The notes below the pieces were generated by a model. It ran no database searches. It was not told the DNA's origin and saw nothing but the letters and a program-made list of their open reading frames with translations. Positions 35,671-48,834 of a stretch of 64,000 nucleotides of DNA are shown here, piece by piece. Position 1 is the stretch's first letter. Each line of letters begins with the position of its first letter. The translations under genes were made by a program, and so were the position numbers. Source of the DNA: Dryococelus australis (Eukaryota; Arthropoda; Insecta; Phasmatodea; Phasmatidae); contig CM057003.1 of assembly GCA_029891345.1 (NCBI GenBank), positions 7,792,709-7,856,708 on the forward strand, in the 5' to 3' direction.

Positions 35671-38600
35671 CACCACACTATAACTCCATAGTTGTGTGAT
35701 GGGTCACGTTCGTGCAGGACTTTTTTTTTTTAATCTTCAATTCCCGTGTTATTTAGTTTACGCGAACTCCATATCGAGCTAAATATACACAAAACATTGA
35801 ACGCAGTTATTATCGCCTGCTTCCAGAATAACACTCTAATGGCGAAAACATCTCCTTTTGAAATAGTTTTGATTTGTTTGATGTGTTAAGATGGCACGCA
35901 CGCTTTGCGCTTTTTAATTTATTTACAGGAAGAAAGTGTAGTCATCAGTAAGTGATTAATCGTGTTTACGAGACTTTTAATTAGCAGTATTATTGAACTC
36001 ATTTCGTTGCTCTTATTTTTCTCACCTACTATATCAATACAATTTTGTGCTCGATAGGTAGTTTCCTGACATGTATATAAATGCCACGAATATAAATCAA
36101 TATTATTTTTTAAATATAATTTCTTATTATATATCAGCATGGCGCAAATTTTAATAATGCGAATTAATTTCCCAACTAAAACACAAACATTATTTTGTGC
36201 GAAATTAAAAACCATATTTTAGATATAAAAATGCCCCTTCAAATCTTTCTAGATCAAAAAGCGAACGACAAGGCCCTCGGCTTTTTAAAATCCCATTTTG
36301 CACTAATAACATTACAGGCATAGCATGATGGATACATGTTTGGCGAGTAAATTGCCTTTATGGTCGCCTAAACTTATTTGTTAGGACTACTTATTTACTT
36401 TGCGCAGCCGCATATCTGTTCCACATTTCACACAATTACGACTTGTTTGATGGAATAAATTACGTCCCTGGTAATGTTCATTATATTAAAGGTCAACAAC
36501 AAAATTCCGGCTTTGTGATTACTCCACGTAAATATTTGTTTTTGTGTAACAAATCCGTAAGAGAATCCTTATACCTGAGGTAAACTACGAACAGGAAATT
36601 CATTCCAAGGAACTACGTAATTCGTTTTCAACCCTTCTATAGTCTTTTATGTTATTCATTGTTATTTTATTTTTGAAAAGCAAAACACTATAGAATAACA
36701 CAGAATAAAAAACCATGTAGAAAATAGATATTCCCGCATTGGGGTGGATATCTAAGTTTTCTATATTGTGTCTGTTTTTAATCTGGACTGTATGAAAATA
36801 TTTTGAAACATGAAAGTTTGACATAAAAACATACTAATGTAGGCGACTGAAATAATCGTATTTAGAAGCAAACTTTAAGTACATTTCAAAAGTCCACCAC
36901 TATTAAATGTAAACATCAAAGGACTAACATTCACATGGGGAAACGTTAGTTTCCATGCTAGGCTTATAATTCTCTTCTGGCAGTAAGAACACGTTTAAAG
37001 CTGCAGCACATACAAGGTTTTCATGAAGGGGGCACTCCACAAAAAAAAAACCCTAACAATAATTAGTTTTTAAACATTTGTTGCAATTTTATGTATACAT
37101 GCAGAGACAATATTTTGCGAAGGGATATGAAGTCTATGTAAAGTGTTAGCATCCGTCTCCAAATATTTGGTAATTTTGTGACAATGCAGGCTAGCAAAGG
37201 GACTTGAAATCACGTTACCCGAAACAACAAGTGTTCATATAGTATGCAACCAAATAGAAGGTAATTGATTTTGACAGTCATAAAATGATTATGTTGCCTC
37301 ATTTAAAACAGTCGTGTAAATACTTCCCTGTATTATTAACAAAATTTGAAAATATAGAATGTATTTCTGTATATCATCTGTTCAGTTTTAAGCCCATTGG
37401 CGAAGTTTGGAACTCAAGCAGAGTTCTCGCAAACAAACTGAAGGCAATTTCAGCCTTTGTGTAGGTAATGTATTCATCCGCTTCTTTTTTAATAATTACG
37501 GTTGTTCTTATTTCCTTGATCTGTGACACTAAAGTCAAACTACGCGATAAAACATGTCAGTAAGCCTGCACCATAAATGCGATTGCCGAAGGGCATGCTT
37601 TATTACAAACGTATTGCTTCAGAGGTAAAATCATCACGTTTATGCCTATTTTAAGATTTCTAACGTTAAAAAAACGATTATAATGAACAAACACCACATA
37701 TGTAAATATTTCCAACGACGAAGACGGGAAAGAGAAATCAAACGAATTATTCAATTACAATATTTTTTTATTTATTGTTCCCTTGTTGACTACGTGTGTG
37801 CAAATTAAACGTTAACGTATCAAATAAATAGTAACTTACGTATTTTTACGTACTAGGTGAGGTAGAATATGTGTTGTAAGTCACAACACACGCACAGAAC
37901 ACACCTGCATAATATAAGGACTTGCATTTTGAATATAAACAGGTAAAATCGCTTTCTCCATTTCGAGATTTGGATAAAGCAGATACATTTCCAGTACAGT
38001 ACACGTAAAAATAAGTGAAAACATTTATTTATCGGAATTGTTTACATTGTCTTTCTCTACCTCGCCTAGAGAGTATTACCAGATTACATGAAATTTTATT
38101 TTAACACCTACATGTACAATAATTTTCTCGCCTGACAAGATTGGTTGGTGCCACTAACCCAACTAATGGAATAAAACCTTGGGAAATTACGTTATCCTTA
38201 AGTAACTACTTGCAAATTTAGTTAAATCCAGTATTTAAATAATATATTATATTATATATATATATCAAATAAAAATATTGAAATAAATTAAAGTATCTAA
38301 GTGATTCGATAATGGATGCGTCACCCCGCCTTCGTGGATACCACTCAAATATTATTAGGTATGTAATTTATTTTTTAAATTTAAAATACGCAGGGGACAA
38401 AATATTTTATCAAGTTATTATTTTTGGTTATGTTGAAATTTCTTGTTTCCAGTACATTAAATGGGTTTCTCAAATCTAACGTGTTTAGATCTGTAGCACC
38501 TAGAGTTGAAAATCATGTTTACAAAAATAATCATGTAATAGCAAAGAAAATCCTGTAATGAAAATATTTTGTCAGAAACATTCCCCTTTTTGTAGCACTG

Positions 38601-38890
38601 TAAGGATTGAGAGTCTTCGCATCAATTCAAGGATCTACTTCTTGTAGATCTGCAACTGTAAGTTGTCTTAATTGGTAAGAGTAGGAAACAAATTCCAGTG
38701 GTCAAATAATGAGAAAATGCAACTCAAGCATTTATTTGAGTAAAAAGCTTGGCCTAGTAGCTCCATTCTTAGTGTCCCGAATCGTGTACGAAATTTGCTA
38801 GCCGACGCCCAGCCCAAATGCAGTTCTTATCTTCCGTCTGTACGTCAGTGAGACTGATGTGAATGCTACTCAAAACAGATGTATTAAAAC
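35671..38890. other. AT-rich stretch, no gene seen
   Basis: No family motif in any frame. Confidence 0.45.
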
Positions 38891-38895
38891 CAATG

Positions 38896-39055
38896 GAGGT
38901 GAGACGTGGTGAAAATGGAGCAATGCCGGAATGCATTCAGAGGGGCGAAGAGGGGTGCCTGGAGAAACCCACCTTACAACGACAAATTCTCTCTTGTAAG
39001 TTTGATCCCTCCGGGGATAAAACCAAGTTCGCCGTGGTGGGAGTCCACCTCTTGT
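38896..39055 (-). mobile_element. degenerate SINE (family S1), minus strand
   Basis: Read on the minus strand it contains GAACTTGGTTTTATCCCCGG (decayed B box) and the body order of family S1, including GGTTTCTCCAGGCACCCC and CATTCCGGCATTGCTCCA. The tRNA-like head ends near 39055. The tail is poorly preserved. Confidence 0.55.
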
Positions 39056-40702
39056 GTTCCATTTGAGAACAGTTTGAGGTTCGGTTTAATGATGAATAAG
39101 ACTAGGAAATATTTTAGTTGATTTTGATATGCTGAAAGCAATTTTAATGATGCCGCAAAATACAATATAAAATAAGTGCATCAAGAATAATTGCTTTGAC
39201 TAAATTGTCTTCGGTGACAGGCTTTTGAGTAGTTACAAACAGTAGTTCTTAATTTGCGCATTTAACAAAGTTTTAATGCAATTCTTGAACATGTGCACCC
39301 CAGAGAGGAAGCAAACAGCTCATTTCAGTCAAGTTCTTTAATCATAGCTCGTTCAACCAACGAATATGAATCCTTCCAGGTGCAAAATCGCTAAAGGAAA
39401 TTCAAATCTTCACTCTCACTGACACGACATAAGAACAGGCGACATGTTCCGTACACACCGCCGAAGGAAGAAATTTTTTTTGACTCCACATGCGTGATTT
39501 CACAAACCCCTGGACTCCCCCCCCCCTCCCCCCCCCCCAACAACTGTTTGCGGAAGTTCGTGTCATCACAGCACCGATCATGCGCCCCCGTACAGGCGAC
39601 GCGAAGTTTACATACACCGATTCTTCAGCGAGGTAACGACCCCAAGATTGGTTTCACTACCCCTTCACCCACCCCACCTTTCCTTTCTCCCCCCCCCCCC
39701 TCCTTCAACTTCTCCGCAGCCATCGATTGCTAAGAGGCAAATTGCATTTTCGAGGCAATTTTCGTGCCCGCCACAACATTTCGCCCTCCAACCCCTAACC
39801 CCCTAGTCCTACCCAGTGCTTACTCTCATACCCGCAGCACAGCCCAAGATGCTCGTTGAAGAGACGGGTTGGGGGGGGGGGCCAGGTGGTTAAACGTGGG
39901 TGCTGTCTCTCCCCTCCCCATCCTTACTTCTCCGCGACATCACTCTACCCTACGGCGAAAATCTTCTTAGCCCAATCCCCATTACCAGCAGCCCCAAGTC
40001 CCAGACCTGTCCCATCTATTTCCTCTTCGTCACTTCCGCACGGAATGGAACATAACGATAAAACACGACGTGGCGGAGGAGACGAAATTTGCCAGAGAAT
40101 AAGTATCAGTCAATAAAATATATGTATTTTAATGTTTGAGAGTATTGAACGGGCTATTTGGATTAGACTGTGGGGCAATATGGATAGCAATGAATTTAGC
40201 ATAGTTTCATGTTGACACAAACGTATCATTTAAAAACTGTATACACTAAAACAGTGGAAAATTTTGATTCGAGTTTAAACATAACTAACGTTCTCGACAT
40301 AAAAAAAAAGTAACTTATCTTTAAGATAAGTTTTTTTCTTCGTATCAAAATTAGTTTACAGGCATTTATCATAGAGGAATAGTTTCCTTCTTGTTTTTTT
40401 CTTCTAAACTTACTATAATAAAATATGTATAAACCAATTAGTTAACTCTTAAGCTGAAGTATTTCTGAAAATACTTTTATATAATGGGCAGCATCTATGT
40501 TTACGACCTATATTTATCATTTATAATATAATCGATTTTAAGGAAACTATATTACACATGAAAATTAATTTAATTATATGCATGTAAACGTATGTGATAA
40601 ACTCAGGCAGGACGTTACAATATTTTCCGCCATATTAGTATGCGTTTTAGAGCCCTGTAGAGCATGTAGTTTAATTACAGATAATCACCAGTTCAATTAA
40701 TT
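39056..40702. other. unassigned stretch with C-rich runs
   Basis: Poly-C tracts at 39518-39538 and 39690-39702 lie in a GC-rich island (39480-40060). No gene is recognised. The remainder is AT-rich. Confidence 0.4.
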
Positions 40703-40838
40703 ACACTAAAGTTTGATAAAATGCAACACCACGAAGGATACACGTGATTAAAATGAACTTTTTACAACATGTTAGGAACATGACTATACACAAATGATTA
40801 GGATTACAGAACTGTACATTATATCTGTTCTTGATAGT

Positions 40839-42095
40839 TCAGTATGGTGTGAGCTCCAACGAGCTGCAATCAGAGCCCCTAAATGTCATGGTATGGAATC
40901 AAAGAGGACCTGAATATGTTCCTGGGTAATCTCCCTTCACGCGGTTTGTATGCGAGTCCACAAATAATAGGCTGTTCACGGTAAAGTGAGAATTTTTAAG
41001 GCCTTAGTTACATTTTCCTTTCAGCCATTTTTTATCCTTTAACCACATTTTTAAATATATATTGCAGGGTAAGTAATAAACAAAGTGTATACATTCCACC
41101 GCACTCTGAATTTAACGTCCAAATCTAAAATAAAATGTGTTTTTTTACTAATATTCCAAATGATAGGGCTTTCAAAAGTGCTCACTTAACTGTGAATAGC
41201 CTATATTCAACAGTGGTTGCTGGAGGACCGTGACGTTTAAGTCTCTGACCAACCATATTCCAGACATGTTCGTTGGGCGACATGTCAGGCGAACGTGTAG
41301 GCCAGGGAAGCAGTGGTACCCGTCGTTCACTGACGAAGGATCGCACATTTGTCGCCACATGTGGCCGGGCATTGTCCTGCTGAAATATGGCACGTGGAGT
41401 TGTCTGAAGGAGGGAAGTACCTCGGGCTCTGATGAAACATCCCTGGTGTAGCCTCTGCTGTTCAGATTGCCCTCAATATGTAAGAGTCGAGATCGCATGT
41501 TGTATCCAATGGCGTCCCAAACCATCACACTTGGAGTATATCCATTATGCTGATACACAATGCAGGCTGCCAGATTGTGGTCACCACGGTAGCGTCTCAC
41601 TCGCATGTTGCCATCACTGTAGAACAGGTTGAACGAGGTCTCGTCCGAAAAAAAACTACATTTTGACACTCAGCGACGGCGTTCACGTGCACATTGCAGT
41701 CTGAGGCGTTTGTGGTTTCTGGACAATGGTAGCCGACGCATTGGCAGGCGTGCCACTAGTCCAGCCCGCAGCAGACCTTCGACGCAGACATGTCCATACA
41801 CCCTTTGCAGAGCTCCAGCGTCAAGCCAACACTGTTTACGAGGCTGTGCGGTCCATTACGGCCATGCTGACAAGATGGCGGTCATCCCGTGCTGAGATCA
41901 CATTACGTGGTCCGGTACCCGATCGTCGCTGCGCACGACCCTCTGGTTCCACACACGCATCATTGTCGTAGCTGCATGCCCTGTACGAGCCGAAATGTCA
42001 TGGTATGACAAACCCGTTTCCCGGAGACCGATCGTTTAGCCCCGTTCGAACTAACTCACATGCTGATATGACCCGCTTTGACATCGACGAGGCAT
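40839..42095 (-). pseudogene. Tc1-family transposase, disrupted
   Basis: This DDE transposase would bind its terminal repeats and cut and paste the element. On the minus strand the order runs as follows. The start MPRRCQSGSYQHVS is at 42095. A helix-turn-helix region with GLSYHDISARTG follows, then the LLRAGLVARLPMRRLPLS linker, then FSDETSFNLF with DGNMRVRRYRG near 41650 (first catalytic Asp). TPSVMVWDAIGYNMRSRLL comes next. AIFQQDNARPH, read in a shifted frame near 41370, carries the second Asp, and RSPDMSPNEHVW carries the final Glu. Stops and shifts break it near 42050, 41900, 41690 and 41420. A MITE interrupts the last part. The C-terminal piece (WTRIQTA, IQVLFDSIP) resumes at 40965. The original length, about 340 residues, is normal for the family. 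The exact 3' end is uncertain. Confidence 0.85.
40970..41201. mobile_element. TA-flanked MITE (family A) inserted in the Tc1 relic
   Basis: The left GGCTGTTCACGGTAAAGTGA and the right CACTTAACTGTGAATAGCC are imperfect inverted repeats, flanked by TA. The transposase reading of the host element continues on the far side, so insertion came after the Tc1 element was in place. Confidence 0.88.
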
Positions 42096-42320
42096 GCTGG
42101 CACTTACTTTCGCTTCGTTTGATGGCTCTTCACTGACTGAGCTTGGCGTAACACCGGCATTTCCAGTCACGCAAGAGAACGCGCTGCTAGGCCTATGTGT
42201 GCGCCATCTCTCTGCAATCGTAATCACTTATTGCTGGTACACTGTTCTACACATCCTCCGAGTTTGGATTCATTCGGACAACTATTTCTGGTTGTTGCAA
42301 TTTTCTCAAACAATATTGTA

Positions 42321-44809
42321 TATTAAACGACTATTGTAGTGGCTATAGTGCAGAATTCAGCTTACAGAACAGAGTACATATTTTATTGCCTGTAGTATTT
42401 TCGTTATTTTCTGTAATACAGCATGTGGCGTTAATAATAAGTATGTTCAGAAACAAACGTACAAAAATCTGATGAACGTTTGATGTTTGATAAATATATC
42501 ACAAATCATAACAAGTAGCGGTAATTCTTCCCATCCAAACAAACGTATACATACAGGCGGTTACCAAAATAATGGGAAACCCTATATTCTGGAACACAGC
42601 GTCTTACTGTAGCGGTACGACTGTAGTTTGGTATTGCAGTGAAGAGCGTTTGTATGTAGTACGCTAGGCTGTGTAGTACATACTTGTGCGTATAATCTTC
42701 CAAAAGTAGGTGAGGCGAAAAGGGAGACCTATGTTCTGAGACGATAACATCGCATGATTGATGTTAACGAAATATTTTATGTGAGCTTAACTTAGCTTAA
42801 ACGTTGTCGCGTCTGTCTGCCACGACAGCGCCTGATTCATAAAGAAATATCCATGTGAAATCGCGTTGCCGTAACGCTAGAATTCAAAGTTCAGCAAAGA
42901 TTTAAGCTGAGTCAGTGAAGTTTCAAGGAATCACACAATTAAAATTATGTAAAATTTGTCGTAATATGATGGGAATAGGAGATAAATTATATTTTGATTA
43001 AGATCAAATAGGTATAAATTGCTAGAAAAATTCAAGATTCTTATCTTGAAACTCACGTAGCATCCAAGGAATAGTAGCAGTGTTAGGGTGTGAAAATGAT
43101 TTGAGATTAATGTTTTGACAATGACAAATTGAGCCTCCGTGCCTAAGACATCACTATTTACTGAAGAGAAGGGTGACAAACAAAATGTGTAGTACTTTTA
43201 CATCAAGTACTTGTAAAATTCATTATTTTGTTTCTGAGTGTAAACCTTGGCAGGGAGAAAACTTTCAAGGAGTAATATTACCGACAATTTTACCAGAAAA
43301 TGTTAATTTGCACACGGACTTTGATAACGTAAAATCGCGGAAAAATTTTAGCATTAGGCATTTCCGGATCATCTCGTTCGCTGGGGGTAAATTAACTCCC
43401 ACAAGGACAATGTCCTGGAAAATTAAATATATTCGGTTTCTTATAAACAATACAATGAACAAAACAACTCAATTTCGTTAACACGGAATTTGTTATTTTA
43501 CATTTTTATATTTCAACTACTATCGGAAAAAAATCTTTTTATTATAGCGGCAGTTTTTATACCTGAGAAGAAAATGTCTTCTCGATTAGGTAAACGACTT
43601 AAAAATGCCGTGTTCACTATTAAAATAGTTTCCTAAAACTGACCATAATTTCGTCCCTCTTACTATGGTAAATTATTTTGTAATGAATAAAAAAAAAACT
43701 GTTAACGATTACCTATAGATTTATCGTGTTTTGAACACACCACAGCATAATTTTAGCCGAACAAAACTAATTTTATGCCTAAATTACTTCTCTAAGTCAA
43801 TTTCAACAACTAATGCGGCTTCAAACCACATTTTTTTTTTAATTGCGCCCGAGAAATGTACCAGACTGATATGCAAAAATTTACGAAATAAAGTGAAACA
43901 TTTTCGAGGTGCAAGGAAAAATAAGAACAATAAAATATTTTTTTCGACGAAACCAATTATTTGTGTTGCTTTCCATTTCATGTTATACGAAGATACACCC
44001 GGGAGATGAAATATAGCCTATTATCATAAAAATATTCCCTATGAGTCCAAGTATAAAATACACCAAACAACGGCGACACAAAACAGTAAATAGAATAATT
44101 TTAAAAAAGTGCAATTAAGAAACAGTATTCCTGACGATGGACATAGGAAGTAGATATTACACAAATATGAAAATAATATCTTTTAGAAAAAGGACTAGCT
44201 GAAAATTAAATTTAAAATGACGAAAAACAGTTAAACATTTATGTTCAACAAAATACTTTAAAATGAGCATTAGCAGGGTGGGAGTAATACATATTTTTGC
44301 AGAAAAGGAATTTGCAGGCGTCCAAGATTATTTTGTTGGAATATAATTTTAGCCCAATCTGGACGAATAGTGTCATCAAAAAAAAATATATATATACAGA
44401 AGTCCTGAGCTGACCACGTTCTTATGGAAAGTGATTTCACAGATAACAGCTCAGCTTACTAGATCGTAAAGTGACTATGGAATGTCGAACGCATGCCAGT
44501 TAAGCCAGTGACAGCTATGTCGCAAATATGTATTCAGCTAAAATAACTGTAAAAACATACGCGGCTTTAACTTATATCAGCACAATATTTATATAGAAAC
44601 TGCTTCGAGGTGTCGGTACAACTATTCTGACCGAGTTGTGATGCAACCAATATACACACGATGTTCGGTAAATCAGTGACCAAACTGCAGACATAGTTAC
44701 TTTGGACCAGCAGTAATACGGACGCCCTATACACTTATATCCGAAAATGTATTTTTATATCAAATAACAGTGTTCAAAGTTACGACGTACGGCACCTGCA
44801 TAACGATTT
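42321..44809. other. AT-rich stretch, no gene seen
   Basis: Several short frames on both strands (for example 42931-43481) have no recognisable content. Confidence 0.4.
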
Positions 44810-44860
44810 GGACAAGTTGCATATGCAGCGTCGCGCCCCTACTTTATATGCAACTTGTCC
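44810..44860. repeat. 15-bp perfect inverted repeat (hairpin)
   Basis: GGACAAGTTGCATAT at 44810-44824 is the exact reverse complement of 44846-44860, with a 21-base GC-rich loop. It is not followed by a T-run. It could be a cruciform or RNA hairpin, or the remains of a foldback insertion. Confidence 0.85.
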
Positions 44861-45045
44861 ACCACGTGTGATCGCACACCGGTTTGTTCTCCAGGCGTTG
44901 TATGTTTCAATTTGGAACACAATTATTTGACGTAAAAGACGTTTACGGATGTAAGTATATAAGGCTTTTGTGTTACTTCTGGTGTAAATAAACAATGTCT
45001 GGAGTTTGGGAACTTATTTTCTGGGCAACCTTTATTGTCAGTTTA

Positions 45046-45320
45046 CGAGTTATTCCATATTTCCTGAAGCCCTGCTAAAGTCTCACTGTCAGCGTATTCC
45101 TCCACCTCATGCAAACAAAGATTAACCGAGTGTAGGAAATTACTCCAAAGGACGGCGCACCACTTTCGTGCGCACCGAGTACTGTATTATTTATTCATTT
45201 TCAACAGAAGTATAAAACGCTTTTCATACATGACGTATTGCGGAAACAAGTATACATGTTTTACATGTGGTTATTTTTCATAGGTCTGATACAAATAGCG
45301 TGAAAAAAAACCACGAATAT
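45046..45320. mobile_element. MITE family G, truncated copy
   Basis: TTTCCTGAAGCCCTGCTAAA, TATTCCTCCACCTCATGCAA and GTAGGAAATTACTCCAAAGG align with 24430-24530. The middle is shortened and the ends are poor. Confidence 0.5.
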
Positions 45321-46379
45321 ATTGTAATTCAGATACGTACATTATCTGTAGTAAAACAAACCATTAACGGCACGTCACTGATAGTAGTGATTTTGACAGT
45401 TCTTATGCGAACAGGTATGCAAGCTTTGAGCAGAAGACGGGACTATGTCCGTCTGATATTATGTATATGAGCTGGATGTGCGCTTAAATGAGGCGTTTAG
45501 AACACATACAGAGAGAGAGAGAGACATAGATATAAGTGTGGGAGAGAGGGACCAGAACAAAGAGAAATTAAAATAGATACACGCATCTGAAGACATTGGT
45601 AGGACCTTAAGAAGTGACATGAATTACGTTAAAGAAGAGAAGGCCAAACGGAACATTTGAACCGATGATTTCAGTTGCAAAATCATTCTCTGGCTGTAAA
45701 ATGAACAAACGGATGTAACGACATACGTAGACGGTAGTGCAGTAGACCACACCATAAGATCCACCATAAGAAGAATCTATAGCAGGTAAGGTGAAAAGAA
45801 TATGAAAGGCATCTGAAATAACGAAATTAAGAATCATAAACATTAAAACAAGTAATAAACTCCAGTAAACAAAGGCATCAATAGTTAAACCCTTTACCAA
45901 GCAGCTCAGTGGGTTTTGCGTATTTAGCCTACTTTACTTTACAATATTCATCCTATGGTGATCGCTGATGCGGTATTTTCTTAGGAAAGTTCAAGCTTTT
46001 AAAACTATATCGTGTCATTGAAGCTATTCAAGCAAGAACAGTAACATCTCACACATTCACATTCAGTTCATTTCTAAAACGTCCATATGTAACACTCCTT
46101 ACAAACGAAGGATATGTCTGCATTTGAGCTTTGTGTCATCACTAATTTTCCAATGTGTTCCATATTATTGAGAGAAGGTGGTAAAAGGGTATAGTTAAAC
46201 TTAATCATCTGAAATTCACTATAACAATTTATTTATGTCCACTTCTGTATAATAGATTAAGTAATCTTGCTTGTGATAAACGAAGAGCATAATTGCAAAT
46301 CAGTTTATATTCACTTTTGTGAAAAATTGGGGTTGTCATTTCTATGTACAGTTTAAAACCGCATACAACTTGTGCAGTT
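45321..46379. other. unassigned stretch, no gene seen
   Basis: A short GA-rich run lies near 45512-45550. No coding content. Confidence 0.4.
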
Positions 46380-46830
46380 ACGTTTGGTGCAAAATAAGTT
46401 ATATCTTTACAGTAACAAAACAAAACGTAATGATGTTTGGAGCAAAAATGTTATATCCTATATTGCTTTGTGTTGCAGAGAGAGCCGTTTAAACTTTCAT
46501 GAATTAGGTGACTGCTACAATGGTTAGTTTATACGTTAATATTGTGTTTCATGTGTGGCATTGCAGTGTAAACATTATTCATTGAATGCTTTGGTGATTG
46601 GCGTGTGATGAAGTTTGTACACTTTTATTTCATTTTAACACACAAATCTTCGAGCAAACACAAAATGTGACATTAGCTGCCTCTTTAATGGCGTTGTTTA
46701 GTATATTCTCTAATTGTAGAATTACGCAAAATTAGTTTCATCCGAATTCCTTCCAAAATAAGTTACATCCTATGTTATTGCTCCGTTCAAAATATGTTAT
46801 AGCCAACCTTTTCCTTTAAAGTAAGTTATA
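46380..46830. repeat. dispersed AAAATAAGTTATATCC motifs
   Basis: Five variants occur in 450 bases in the same orientation: GCAAAATAAGTTATATC, GCAAAAATGTTATATCC, CCAAAATAAGTTACATCC, TCAAAATATGTTATAGCC and AAAGTAAGTTATATAC. Spacing is irregular. They are probably decayed copies of one unit. Confidence 0.45.
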
Positions 46831-47041
46831 TACAAAATATTTTGATCAGTACCTAGAAAGTCAATGCCAATTCCAGATTCTATTATTATGTAAACAAGTT
46901 TACACGGTGGTATATATTCAGACATAAATTATAAAAACACTATTTTGGAATAATATTGTGCTGGTGGTTTTTGCCCATTTCCCACGTTTTTATAATTGAA
47001 TATAACCAGATTTTCAATTATGCTCTTATGTATTGTGTTAA
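46831..47041. other. unassigned stretch
   Basis: Nothing recognisable. Confidence 0.4.
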
Positions 47042-47436
47042 ATGCCGTTCTCGGTAAACTGAGAACTTTTGAAAGCCTTGCGTGAGATCTACTTGTTTGC
47101 ACATTGTGTATTCTTCCGCGTTATGTACAATTAACACTGCGTAGGCCTCATCACTTTATTCTTGCGTTAGTCAAGTTAACGAGTGAAATTATTACAAACG
47201 TTAATATTTTACGAATCTGCTAATTTTAACACTTAGATACATTAAAGAAAAGCAGAAAACGAAATAAATATTTTAAGTTATCACAAATGATTACCCAACA
47301 CTTTTGATTGGATGTTAAGTTACCAAATTTACTGGGCGCATGTGACTCAGTGCGCCGTTAATATATATGCAGGTACGAGCAGTGACTTTTTTTCTAAGGT
47401 TGGTCTCAAAAGTGCTCTCTTTATTGTGAACAGCGT
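47042..47436. mobile_element. longer MITE related to family A ends
   Basis: The left CCGTTCTCGGTAAACTGAGA with ACTTTTGAAAGCC and the right CTCAAAAGTGCTCTCTTTAT with TGTGAACAGC form inverted repeats. They are close to those of family A, but the interior is different and longer. The interior is shared with 10711-11032. Confidence 0.7.
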
Positions 47437-48834
47437 TTACCTGTTATTAATTTTATAAAAGCAATAAACGAATGAGGTACAGAAATAAATGTGCAAGTAA
47501 AGAACATATTACACACATCACTGAGATGTTCTGAAGGAGGTTTAACTTTAATAATTTGTTTACAGGTTCTTATCCACACATTTCCTTGATTGTACGTTTA
47601 AAGGTCAATTTAAAATACTCCGAGCAAACTTTTAAAATCATTCCCGATGTAATTGGAAAAGTTTACCTTTCATCAGAAAGTTAAAGGCAACCAAGTCTCA
47701 GAAAGAAGTTTATTTTCTGAATAAAAAAAAAATAAATAAAGAAAAACGCAGGCAAAACATACACAGAACTTTTTCTAGACATAATACCTCCCGGAGTCTT
47801 TAAAAATATATTTATATCTGAAATCAAATATAGACTTCATTTTCCACGAAACAAGAATTTTTTCTCGTGCATATTTCTTGAAGTGTAATAGAGTACGATT
47901 TTCTTTACGAACACCCAACTTAACACGTATTATTTTTGGTAATGTTGTAGCTGTTCATTTAAATTTACCGCAAAATTTTAAATATATAATTTAATTCATA
48001 CTTTTCTGAATTTTGAAGCTTTGTCTCTCTTTAGATATAACCGCAAAGGTTTTCAAAGTATTCCTTGATTCATTTCATTTTATTATACAATTTTGGAAAA
48101 AAAAATTCTAGATTAGTTATTTAACTTAAAAATAATAAAGAACTATCATTATGCAAAAATTAAATATGAAGTTATTCGCTGTACGTAGCGTTGAAGATAA
48201 GAGGTGACTTGTTTGCTCCCATATATTATATATATATATGTGTGTGTGTGTGTGTTTGAAGACTAACAAGTTGAAAGGAATGTGAAATGTAATATCTGTA
48301 CCACTCAAGGCAGTACTGAGTTAGAATCATACAGAGTGTGTGACTAAATTTGGGGGAAGGCAAAGAATTTCCACTCTCATAAATATTTCCCCTGATTCAT
48401 ATAAGAAATTTTTTTCCCCTCTAGGAAAACTGATTTTCTTCCCTGAAAAGTATTAGTCCATGATGATTGATGAAGACGAATTCTTCCCACGTACAAGTTG
48501 TTACAACCAAGCCTGATGTCTTCTTCAGACTAGAAGCACTGGCCATAAAACACGCAAGGCCACAGACGACTAATATTTTCCGACAACAAAAGATCTATCA
48601 TCAAAAAAATTATATCATTGGATTTGTAATATTGGTTTGGAATATTTCAACCTTCTATATGAACTTGAAAAAAAAAAATTGACACCCATTACGGAAAATT
48701 AAGCAATATTTCTTAACCAACAATTTGAGCTTCTGATGCCAGGCATTGACACGCAGTTTCCAGCTTTGAGCACCAAGTAAACAATGTTTACAAATTTGGA
48801 AAATGATACAACACATATTACGACAACAGTTACA
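47437..48834. other. AT-rich stretch, no gene seen
   Basis: A (TA)n(TG)n microsatellite lies at 48227-48256. No gene. Confidence 0.45.

Larger units (their letters stand above)
40703..42320 (-). mobile_element. Tc1-like transposon relic with a MITE inside
   Basis: The ends form inverted repeats: AAGTTTGATAAAATGCAACA near 40709-40728 and TTGCAATTTTCTCAAAC near 42295-42311. Between them lies one minus-strand transposase pseudogene, split by a TA-flanked MITE at 40970-41201. Without the MITE the element is about 1.39 kb, a usual Tc1 size. Confidence 0.75.

Noticed and set aside
39480-40116. Pro/Ser-rich ORFs in the C-rich island
   Set aside because: They follow directly from poly-C tracts and have no other support.
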